The translations under genes and the position numbers were made by a program. Under the pieces are notes generated by a model. It did no database searches, had not been told where the DNA came from, and saw nothing but the letters and a program-made list of their open reading frames with translations. Below are positions 18,038-26,100 of a stretch of 26,156 bases of DNA, in pieces. Source of the stretch: Baffinella frigidus (lineage: Eukaryota > Cryptophyceae > Cryptomonadales > Baffinellaceae); contig MU646608.1 in NCBI GenBank assembly GCA_026770585.1, positions 121,359-147,514 on the forward strand. The letters run 5' to 3'. Positions within the stretch are counted from its first letter, which is position 1. Every line of letters starts with the position of its first letter.

Positions 18038-18849
18038 GGTCACACAATACAAGGTCACACACTGGATCATCCGATGCGGACGTTAAATATTTAACGTCCG
18101 CACACTGACTGCTTTTCGTGTGTGACGTTACAACAACGTCCGCACACTGACTGCTTTGCGTGTGTGACGTTAAAACAGCGACAAAATTTTGGTCTTTTGA
18201 GTGCAATGGAGCTGGCGGATTTTCGGGAATGGAGCTGGCGGATTTTCGGGTCGTAAAAGAAATCAACATTTCCCAGGGGAAACTGGGTTCCCGAGTGGAG
18301 CAAGTTGAAAAATTTCATGCATACATGTACATGTACAGTGTACAACCTCCAATAAAAAATCCAAAATCATCGGGAACCGCCATACAAACTGTGTCTTAAG
18401 AAAGCGTGCGTCCTATGTTCTCCGCCCTCCTCTGCCCTCGTCATGGGTTCATTCTCCCTCGGGTCCCCGATTGTGGACATTCACATGGTCAAAACCCGCC
18501 TCGGGACCGGAGTTCCGAGGAGAGCGAGGAGGGGAGCGAGGAGGGGGGTGAGGAGGAGAGCGAGGATTCAGAGGAAGATGTGCCTCTTGCTCAGAGGAAG
18601 AAGAAGGTTGCACGGGTCTAATAAAGGACAGCCGAGCTGATCACGTGTCTTGGTTGTACATATAGATGTACTGAATTTAAGGTCCGCACGCACCCGTTTT
18701 TCGCGAACCTTGCTGAATTTAAGGTCATTTAACGTCACACACTGACTGCTTTTCTGCGGACGTCAAATTTAACGTCACACACACTGACTGCTTTTCTGCG
18801 GACGTTAAATTCAACGTCCGCACACTGGACTGCTCAAAAGTGTGTGACC
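18038..18849. mobile_element. 812-bp TTAA-flanked element with subterminal pseudo-palindrome arrays
   Basis: TTAA occurs directly outside GGTCACAC on the left (18034-18037) and GTGTGACC on the right (18850-18853), the target-site signature of piggyBac-type transposons. Six 34-41-bp modules form two arrays (18051-18171 and 18731-18851). Each runs from AACGTC or AAGGTC to GACGTT/GACGTC/GACCTT around a CACTGACTGCTTTT core. A 26-bp perfect palindrome spans 18076-18101, and a perfect 23-bp tandem duplication spans 18205-18250. It carries one short acidic reading frame but no transposase, so it should be non-autonomous. The family assignment is inference. Confidence 0.7.
18406..18621 (+). CDS. Short acidic ORF inside the TTAA-flanked element
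   Basis: The last half of this 71-codon frame is a Glu/Ser-rich stretch (SEESEEGSEEGGEEESEDSE) then EDVPLAQRKKKVARV and TAA, with AATAAA overlapping the stop. Acidic Ser/Glu blocks next to a basic patch occur in piggyBac-type transposases and in chromatin proteins. The first half is not convincing, so this may be the 3' remnant of a captured or deleted gene. Also readable as simple GAG-rich repeat. Confidence 0.35.
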   Translation: MRPMFSALLCPRHGFILPRVPDCGHSHGQNPPRDRSSEESEEGSEEGGEEESEDSEEDVPLAQRKKKVARV

Positions 18850-19046
18850 TTAATTTCGAATCAGCCCTGTACGCTGGTGAGAAAAGGCCGAGGGCTGGAG
18901 ATGCGTTGTTCTCGTGCCTTTCATTTCGGCACGAAAGTACATATCGCAAGTAGCCGAAAGAGGCCTCGCACTTTGGAGAGGCGGCCACTGCCGGACTTGA
19001 AGCTGCGCATTGGCTCTCGGGAGCCACACGTTGGGAGCTGTGTGTA

Positions 19047-19164
19047 AAGAGGTGCATCGCCCATAAGAAACCACCCTCCCTCCTAGGACCCCCAAAGGGG
19101 CCCTAGCTAAGCATGGCCCTACTGTCCTAAGGGGGAGGGGTGTCTTATGAGAGAGGTACCCCTG
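19047..19164. mobile_element. 118-bp CAGGGG-family MITE, diverged copy
   Basis: The right end is the inverted CAGGGGTACC sequence (GTCTTATGAGAGAGGTACCC then CTG). The left end AAGAGGTGCATCGCCCATAA is a decayed version. TA lies outside both ends (19045-19046 and 19165-19166). The middle is symmetric: CCTCCTAGGAC against GTCCTAAGGGGGAGG. No coding capacity. Confidence 0.75.
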
Positions 19165-19544
19165 TATCAGGCGTCGCCCTCTACCGCTTGACCCCCATGG
19201 ACACCTGCCGTCGGCACCATAGTGCGTGTCAGTGTCTGCCTGCACCAAACCTTGTCAGTAGCAAGCCTGCGGAATGTGCGGGGCGCGAGCGTGCCTCGTG
19301 TCACGTGCCACCTCTTCCTGCTAGTGCTCAAGCTAGCACCCGAGAGCTGCATCTGATTCACTCGCCATCGCCACCACCGCTCCAGCACCCCGCAACTCAC
19401 TAGCCGTCTCACCTCCTGCTGCAAGCGACCATCGGAAACTGCACCCCCCCAGGGACGGTTGAGCGCGTGCGCTGCCAGGACGCTCGCTATGCACGGATGG
19501 CTTCCGTGTGGCGCCTACAGGGGTGACCTTCCGCGTGGCGCCTA

Positions 19545-19661
19545 CAGGGGTACCGCTCATACGAAAGCGCCACCCCCAAGGGCCCTGCAGTAGGCCTATT
19601 CCTGGGGCCATATGGGGACCCAAGAGCGGGGGGGTCGTGTCTTATGAGCGAGGTACCCCTG
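19545..19661. mobile_element. 117-bp CAGGGG-family MITE, best-preserved copy
   Basis: The left end CAGGGGTACCGCTCATACGA and right end TCTTATGAGCGAGGTACCCC+TG are terminal inverted repeats with one 2-nt indel and one mismatch. TA precedes the left end. The left end is part of a local duplication, since GTGGCGCCTACAGGGGT occurs twice (about 19509-19525 and 19536-19552). TA target preference and length suit a non-autonomous DNA transposon. Confidence 0.8.
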
Positions 19662-19687
19662 TGACCTGGGAGGGTTGAGGCGCGCGG

Positions 19688-19725
19688 CGCGTGTGCCGAC
19701 AGCGTGCATGCTGTCGGCACACGCG
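19688..19725. repeat. Perfect 16-bp-arm hairpin
   Basis: CGCGTGTGCCGACAGC and its exact reverse complement enclose the 6-nt loop GTGCAT. It lies between the CAGGGG-family MITE and the last identified PDZ-gene exon. It may be a structured 3' UTR element of the PDZ gene or a tiny fold-back. Confidence 0.85.
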
Positions 19726-19804
19726 GCCGGACCAAGCACACCAGAGCAAGGGGCAGGCAGGGCAGAAGGGGCAGGCAGGGCAGAAGGGGCGTTGGGGTGA
19801 GTAC

Positions 19805-21672
19805 CGGCACGCCGACCATGCGCTTCAGCTGGCAGTACTTGGGCGTCAGGTACGGGAACTTGCCGTCCAGAACCATCAGAGTCACCTGCCACAAGTGCCT
19901 ACGCTTACAACGCGCCCGTCGCCTCCGTCCACCTCCCACCACCGAGCATCTGACTGCATGCCGCATGGTGTGCCAAGAGCATGTGCGACTTCCATCTGCA
20001 ACTGTCGGGACAAGAAGGCACGAGGCCGAGAGACAGAGAGGCCCAAAAGCCGAGATACAGAGGGGCCGGAATGGTGGTACTGGACTCTGGACGTGTTTCA
20101 CAAGAGGGGGGAGGCTAGGGTTTAAGGCGCAGGGTGTGGGGATGAGGGTGGGTTACGGGGCACGTCCGAAAAAAAAACTCAAGGCCCCAGCGACGTCTGA
20201 AGCTACCGACGAACAACACTACGTGGCTAGCGTTTGGGGGGGGCGTGAACCTCGGAGCCATTCGGGCCGGTGAGAAGGCCGATCACCTCCCCGATCTGCG
20301 CAACGCCTGGTGATCACACTCCCCTTTCTCTCGCCAACGTTGCAACCGATGCAGCAGGTCAGGGCAAACGCACCCACCCAGGAGAGCGACTGTGCCCGTC
20401 CCGTACCCACAGCAACTTGCCCGAGAAAGCGAGAGGCTGAGAAGAGAGGCGCTCTCGGAGGCACGCCTCTGTCTGAGAGAGGGGTAGGGCAGAGGGGGCG
20501 CGGTGAAGCGTGCGGCGTCGTGGCCACGACGTTGGAGCAAGGTCGGAGGGTGGGGTGGGGGGGGGGGGCAGCTCTAGTGGCGCACTCGGCGACGCTACTT
20601 TCAAGTGTTCCACAGGGGCGCACCTTCTGGCCCTTGATAGTCACGTTGTTCACGCCCCAGAGGATGTCTCCTACAATGATGCGGCCGCCTGCCACCAGCC
20701 TTCACGCTCAGTGCCTGCAGGGCCTGAGGGTGTCTGACAACAAACGAGGTGCATCCCACGTCGCACATCACCCCTCGACACACAGGCGCGCGCTCCACCT
20801 CAAATCTCTGACATCTCCACGTGCGTCTCGGCTTCATGAGACACACCGGTTCCACAGCCGATGGGTCACGAGTTTCTTTGATGGTGTGGGATGGGAGGGT
20901 TGGGGCGGTGACATTGCTCGGCAGCCCCGCCCGGACGGATGGCGGTGATGATGTGCACGCCCTCTCCGTTGGGCGCAAACGTCACCCCGACCCCTGCATC
21001 CCCCACACATGCTTACTCACACCACTTCCACGCCGGTGCCAACCTTCCCAAGATGCGTGGGGGGCGCTGGGTTGCACGACCCAGCTTCGGTGTGAACCGC
21101 CAGTTCGAGGGACGCCCATCTTTCCGGGTGTGTCGGAGGCGCTTGGCCGGCCCCGGGGGACACAAGATGCTAGCAGCCGTGCAGTGCTGGCGCTGCGGGA
21201 GAGACACAGGGAGGTGCCTGAACCCTCAACCAAGTAGCCCACGGGGATTGGTCAGAGCCGGGGTAGCAGCGCACGGTTAGAGCCCGGACTCTTGTTTCAA
21301 GCCCAGGCAAGTCGGAGCCACACGCCGGCGGGGCGGCGGGGCGAGAAAGGAAGGAGTTGGGAGGGGGTCGGTGGTACCAGCCTGCGGCGGCGGCGGCGCT
21401 GCCTGCATCTGCTGCTGCTGCTGCCGCTGCTGCTGCTGCAATCCAAATACCAAATAAGTCAGCCCGACTGAGACAGAGCTAGGATGTGTTTGACACGGAG
21501 CTTGGATGTGGTTGAGCACGCCCCACATACCTTTACCAACACGTTCGTACAGATTCAATTCCTGGAGAGCAAGGCACACGCCTCAGGCTCGCGGTCCAAG
21601 ACTTCCGCTGCAACCCAACCCTCTCACCCTCTCGCTCACTCACAAACATCGACACAGTCACTCACTCTCACG

Positions 21673-21706
<34 letters not shown>

Positions 21707-22131
21707 TTCACACTCAACTCGCACTCGCACTCTCCACACTCAACTCGCACTCGCACTCTCACTCTCACTTACTCACACTCGCACTCGCACTCGCACTCGA
21801 ACTATCACTCTGACGCTCACTCTCACTCTCACTTTCACTCTTACTCTTACTCTCACTCTCACTCTCACTCTATCTCGATTATTCAGGCGTATTCCTTTTC
21901 AGGAATCTTGGACAAGGTTAGAAAGGATTTCTTCATGCAGCACATGGAGATAAGCGAGATATGGGAAATCCCGCACGCACGGACACTTGAGCATCGGGGA
22001 AACCTACACCCTGCGCGCCCTTGCAGAGAATCTGGGCTAACAACTGAGTGCGGTGAGGGGAGGGCGCAGGGGAGGCGACGCGAGAGGAGAAGAAGATCGA
22101 GCCAGTACCTGCATCTGCTGCATCTGCTGCA

Positions 22132-22169
<38 letters not shown>

Positions 22170-22860
22170 GGCGCAGCAGAACGCATCTGCTGCTGCGGCG
22201 CAGCAGAACGCATCTGCTGCTGCGGTGCAACAGAACGCTGGCTCGGCGGCGGCGTTTGTGTGGTGAATCTGGTGAGGAGACGATCCAAAGTGGTGAGTAG
22301 CAAGAAAGCAACCGCAGGAATGCATGCAGGCTGGCTGGCTGGCTGGATGGCAGGCTAGCAGGCTGGCTGACTGGTTGGCTGGCTGGCAGATATGCAGGCA
22401 GGCAGGCAGGCCCCTGGCTCCCTGCTGGCAGGCAGGTAGGAAGGCAGGCAGGCCCCTGGCTCCTGGTGATGGCAGACCAGGTGGCTGGGACGCTGGCAGG
22501 ACCACCGGCGCTTCGCGCACCGCAAGCTGTGCATGGGCTTATCTCGCCCCTATCGTCCCCGCCTGTCCCGCACGGTTTCCCTGCCCACCGTGTTCCTCCC
22601 TGAAGCCCCGCGGCGACTGCGCCCTGGTCGGTTCAAATCACCAGTTTGAGGGAGGCGGCACAGATCTAGCGTGGGGTTGGAGGGGGGAGCGCACCCGCGA
22701 GGAAGTGAAGCCACCACCTGGGTCTGCGAGGTGTGTGCCAGAGATAAGCATGGAGGATCACCCGGGAGCAGCCAGGGGCCGGACGTGTTTTGTGGGGCGC
22801 AGTGACTGCAATCAGTGAAAGCAAGCGCCTCGCGTAGTCAGGCCGGAGTTGTTCCCGCAT
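19805..22860 (-). CDS. Poly-Gln PDZ-domain protein, both ends incomplete
   Basis: Minus-strand exons with matching phases: 22268-22109, 21561-21531, 21467-21378, 20993-20913, 20688-20624, 20295-20251 and 19885-19805. The first encodes a Gln/Met/Ala-rich stretch (QRSVAPQQQMRSAAP, then Q12-type runs), the third another poly-Gln and AAPPPPQA. The next four form one PDZ domain: VGVTFAPNGEGVHIITAIRP, GGAAEQCGRIIVGDILWGVN, VTIKGQK, IGEVIGLLTGPNGSE, VTLMVLDGKFPYLTPKYCQ. PDZ domains bind protein C-termini, so a scaffold or adaptor role is likely. A possible first exon is 22860-22807 (MREQLRPDYARRLLSLIA), which does not join in phase to 22268 without another exon. Sequence after 19805 is needed but not found. 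PDZ identity is strong; gene limits are weak. Confidence 0.75.
20112..20160 (+). repeat. Small telomere-like patch in PDZ-gene intron
   Basis: AGGGTTTAAGGCGCAGGG and GGGATGAGGGTGGGTTACGG resemble the degenerate TTTAGGG arrays. It sits in the intron between exons 20295-20251 and 19885-19805. Confidence 0.5.
21654..21872 (+). repeat. CACTCT/CTCACT microsatellite array
   Basis: More than 200 bp of CTCACT, CACTCG and CACTCA units, with almost every base a pyrimidine or A on the plus strand. It lies in the PDZ-gene intron 22108-21562, so the sense transcript is GAGTGA-rich. Confidence 0.95.
22109..22268 (-). CDS. Poly-Gln exon of the PDZ gene with CAG-repeat tract
   Basis: This exon lies between CTCCTCACCAG and the donor GTACTGG. 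It encodes TTQTPPPSQRSVAP followed by two copies of QQQMRSAAP and then about twelve Gln and QQMQQMQ. The long pure CAG run (plus strand CTG, about 22136-22168) is the kind of tract that changes length between individuals. The Gln reading is supported by phase agreement with the next two exons. Confidence 0.75.
22325..22605 (+). pseudogene. Decayed duplicate of beta-hexosaminidase intron 1 and exon 2
   Basis: This segment repeats, in the same order, the GGCTGGCTGGCTGG minisatellite, CCTGGCTCCTGGTG, GAGGTGGCTGGGA-like text and GCAGGACC-CCG...TTCGCGCACCGC of 23822-24045. The exon-2 core survives as RRFAHRKL against RFAHREL in the functional copy. After that the two diverge (LSRPYRPRLSR against SSRHFLPLLPL) with lost conserved residues. 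It lies on the strand opposite the PDZ gene, in its 5' region. Read as a dead duplicate; no intact exon 1 or 3 copy was seen nearby. Confidence 0.7.
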
Positions 22861-23178
22861 GCGCCCCAGACAGCGAACGTGGCTAGACCTTTCATGGCCT
22901 GCTACAATCGACACAGTGGCATGGAGGGCGCCAGGGGAGAGGGGGGGTACCATGATGCAGAGGGTCGCGGAGGAGTGTGAAAAGTTGACGGGTTGACTTT
23001 TGGACAGCCGCAACACCACGAACGAAGAAGACGGGGCGCAGCGCAGCAGACCCAGGCGAAAGTCTAGAGCGAAAACACGACTCCGCGAGGAGCTCTCCGG
23101 TCTCCGTCGCCGTCTCCGTGTCGTTTCCCCCCGGAGACAAGGACAGGGCTGGACTTTTCCTTCAACTGCTGGACCCTG
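22861..23178. promoter_or_regulatory. Putative divergent promoter between PDZ and hexosaminidase genes
   Basis: 318 bp separate the tentative PDZ start codon (22860) from the hexosaminidase ATG (23179). At 22981-23002 there is an imperfect palindrome, AAAAGTTGAC-GG-GTTGACTTTT, sharing AAGTTGAC/TTGACTTTT with the palindrome in the OGT-MKK divergent promoter. No TATA box or other known motif was seen. If the PDZ start is wrong the region is simply the hexosaminidase promoter. Confidence 0.5.
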
Positions 23179-24489
23179 ATGGGATGGGGCTCTGCTGTCA
23201 CATCGGGCTTGGGCGCTGCTCTCGCCGCCGCTCTCCTGGCGACCACATGTTCTGCATCCACCGTCGGCCTTGACGACTCTTCCCGCCTCCCCCCCCCCTT
23301 CCCTCCCCTCGTCCCCCTACCCGCCGCCTTCTCTCACGGCAGTGCTACAGCCCTGCTGGGAGAGTCCTTCCAGCTGCTGGCGACCCCGAGCAATCCCTTC
23401 CTGGAGGCAGCATGTTCTCGGTACCGACAGATCATCTTTCGGCACGCCCAGAGTCCGGTCGCAGACAAGAGCTCGGGGAAGTGGGCATATTTCCCTCTAG
23501 AATGTTTCATTTCCGAACTTCTAATCGTCGTGAAGGATCCGAATTCTCAACTTTCAGAGGACACGGATGAGAGCTACACGCTGAGTATCCCAGCATGCTC
23601 TGAGGGGCTGATGTCAGTCCCGGCAACGGCGGTGGCGCAGACGCAGTTTGGAGCGCTCCGAGCGCTGGAGACGTTCTCGCAGCTTGTCACCTACAACTTC
23701 GAGCGCAAGCGCTACGTGGTGATGGCCGCGCCGTGGGAGATCAAGGTGCCTGTTCCCGTGCTGACCCACCACCTAACTAGCCCGCACGCAAGCAAGCACC
23801 TAGCTAGCAAGCCAAAAACCCTCGGCAGGCAGCCTGGCGGGCTGGCGGGCTGGCGGGCTGGCTGGCTGGCTGAATGGCCTCTGGCTCCCTGGTGGGGCGT
23901 GGTGAGGCATGGCTGACGAGGTGGCTGGGATGCTGCAGGACCGTCCGCGATTCGCGCACCGCGAGCTTCTCATCGACTCCTCTCGCCACTTTCTGCCCCT
24001 GCTCCCTCTCAAGGTTTCCCCACCCACCTTTTCCGCATCCATCCTCGCGCACCTCCACCCACCCGCAATCTGCCATTCCGTAAACACGGAGGTGCGCGCC
24101 GCACAGCCTAATCCCACAATGGATAACTACCCGAAAGCACAATGGACAACTACCCGGAACGTTGAGTGTGGGTGTGTGGTTGGTATCACGGCCCGGGGCG
24201 CGAAGGAGGCTGTCCCAGCGGATGACGTCATCACTGCCCGGGCCATGACTGCCCTGGCCATGACTGCCCTGGCCATGACTGCCCTGGCCATGACTGCCCT
24301 GGGCATGACTGCCCTGGCCATGACTGCCCTGGTCCTGGCAGAAGCTGATCGCCTCGTTGCCCTTCGCCAAGATCAACGTGCTGCACTGGCACATCGTCGA
24401 CTCACAGTCCTTCCCTGTCGAGACCCCCAGCGCCCCGCGGCTCTGGTCCGGGGCCTTCTCCGCCCAGGAGCGATACACCGTCCAGGACG
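23179..24489 (+). CDS. Beta-N-acetylhexosaminidase (GH20), 5' part, runs off the window
   Basis: Removes terminal beta-linked GlcNAc/GalNAc from glycans, usually in lysosome-like vacuoles or outside the cell. Exons 23179-23745, 23939-24013 and 24342-24489 join in phase (189 codons, 25 codons, 49 codons + 1 nt). The N-terminus GLGAALAAALLATTCSAS is a typical signal peptide. Next comes the GH20 N-terminal domain (DESYTLSIPA, QTQFGALRALETFSQLVTYN), then IKDRPRFAHRELLIDSSRHF, then INVLHWHIVDSQSFPVE and the start of the barrel (YTVQD). The catalytic Asp-Glu pair is further downstream and outside the window. The donor GTGTGG at 24490 opens an intron that fills the rest of the window with CCCTAAA-like repeat. 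RFAHRE replaces the usual PRFxHRG Gly. Confidence 0.92.
24115..24159 (+). repeat. 22-bp tandem duplication in hexosaminidase intron 2
   Basis: CACAATGGATAACTACCCGA and CACAATGGACAACTACCCGG lie head to tail, with two mismatches. Intronic, no known function. Confidence 0.85.
24233..24338 (+). repeat. 15-bp tandem repeat abutting a 3' splice site
   Basis: About seven copies of ACTGCCCTGGCCATG run directly into the acceptor GTCCTGGCAG at 24341. The unit is a multiple of three and stays open on the plus strand (MTALA repeated), so retention would not cause an immediate stop within the array. The splice-site sequence itself resembles the end of a unit. Confidence 0.95.
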
Positions 24490-24496
24490 GTGTGGC

Positions 24497-26066
24497 CTCA
24501 ACCCTAAACCCTCAATACTCAACCCCAAACCCCAAACCATCGACCCTCAACCCTGGGCCCAACACTCTAAACCCGAAACCCTAAATCCAAATATATGAAC
24601 CCTAAATCCTGAACCGGTTTAGGGTCCAGGGTTTAGGGGTTCGGGTTTACGGGTAAAAGTTTTGAGTACCGGGTTCAGGATTGAGGATTTAGGGCTTCAA
24701 CCCTTAACCCTGAATACTGCAACCTAAACCCTCAACCATTAACCCGAAATCATTCGCCCTAAACTCCAAACCCTGAAATCTAAATCATCACCTGAAACGC
24801 TAAACCCTGAATCCTAAACACTAAACACTAAATACTAAACACTAAACACTAAACACTAAACACTAAACGCTAAAACCTGAACCCTCAACCCTATATCCTA
24901 AACTTCAACCCCTAAACCCCAAACTCTGAACCCTAAATCCTAAACCATGAACCCAAAACATTAATGCTGAACCCTCAACTCGGAAACCGAAACCCTAGAC
25001 CCTGAACCCTAGACCCTGAACCATAAGCCCCTAACCCTCAACCATAAACCATAAACCATAAACCATAAACCATAAACCATAAACCATAAACCCTAATTCC
25101 TAAACCCTGAACCCTGCACCCTGAACCCTGAACCTTGAACTCCAAAACTTAAACACTAAACCCTACACCCTACACCCTAAACCTGAACCCTACACCCTGA
25201 ACCCTAAACCCGAAACCCGAAACTCTAAGCCCCACAACCGTAACCCTAAACCCTTAACCCTAAACCCTGAACCCTCAACTTCAAACCCTGATCCCTAAAC
25301 CCTAAACCCTAAACCCTCATCCCGAATCCCTAATCCCTAAACCCTAAACCCTAAACCCTTGGAGACACACCCTAAACCGTAAATCCTAATACCCAATCCG
25401 TCAACCCTCAACACAGACTCTAAACCCTAAACCCAACCTCCCCAAAACTTAACCCCAAACCTTGAACCTTGAACCCTCAACGCTAAATCACTAAACCCTA
25501 CACCGTAAACCCTCAAACCTACATCATAAACCCGAAACCCTCAACAACAAACTCTAAACCCTGAAACCTCAAACCCTCAACAACAAACCCCCCAAACCCT
25601 CAACAACAAACTCTAAACCCTGAACCCTGGACCGTAAACCCTGGACGTGGGCCCTGATCGCATCATCACAAACCTGGAGTCGTGATGCCCGTCTACTGAT
25701 CCGGAATTCCTGAACCTGAACCGTGGACCCTTAACCCTCTCTGCGAACCCTAAACCCTGAAGTCTGAACTGTAAACCCTAATCCTTGAAAACGAACAGCC
25801 AAACTCTGAACCCTTCACCCTGAACCCGAAATCTGAAACCCAAAACCCTGAACCTTAAACCTGACACCTTAACCATAAACCATAATTCCTAAAACAAGGA
25901 ACTCATCTCCTCAAAAACAATAGAACCCATCCCCTCAATCATAATCCCTGAACCGTGAACCCTCAACCACAAACCCTGAAGTTTGAACTCCAAACCCTAA
26001 TCCATGAAAACGAACCTCCAGACTCTGAAACCTAAACCTTATACCCTGAATCCTAACCCCTAAACA
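24497..26066 (+). repeat. 1.6-kb CCCTAAA-like tract in hexosaminidase intron 3
   Basis: Degenerate CCCTAAA, CCCTGAA, CACTAAA and CATAAAC units run to the window end. Local pure sub-arrays include ACACTAA (24820-24865) and CATAAAC (25045-25092). Orientation flips to the TTTAGGG strand only at about 24617-24695 and then flips back. A more complex patch lies at about 25640-25720. No exon was recognised inside. Confidence 0.95.
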
Positions 26067-26068
26067 CG

Positions 26069-26100
<32 letters not shown>

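Larger units (their letters stand above)
18854..19804. other. Gene-poor region with MITEs, probably 3' flank of the PDZ gene
   Basis: Two CAGGGG-family elements (19047-19164, 19545-19661), a perfect hairpin (19688-19725) and an 18-bp tandem repeat AAGGGGCAGGCAGGGCAG (about 19747-19790) lie here. The missing 3' exons of the minus-strand PDZ gene should also lie here, but none was identified with confidence. A minus-strand segment at about 19270-19430 (VRRLVSCGVLERWWRWR) is a weak candidate. Confidence 0.5.

Noticed and set aside
19270-19480. Candidate 3' exon of the PDZ gene (VRRLVSCGVLERWWRWR or RTRSTVPGGVQFPM)
   Set aside because: Neither shows a family match and both depend on arbitrary splice choices.
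21506-22300. A 264-codon plus-strand open frame rich in Ser, His, Leu
   Set aside because: It reads through a CTCACT microsatellite and a CTG run; the opposite strand carries phase-consistent PDZ-gene exons.
24233-24338. CRISPR-like repeat array
   Set aside because: The units are directly adjacent 15-mers without spacers, in a eukaryotic intron.
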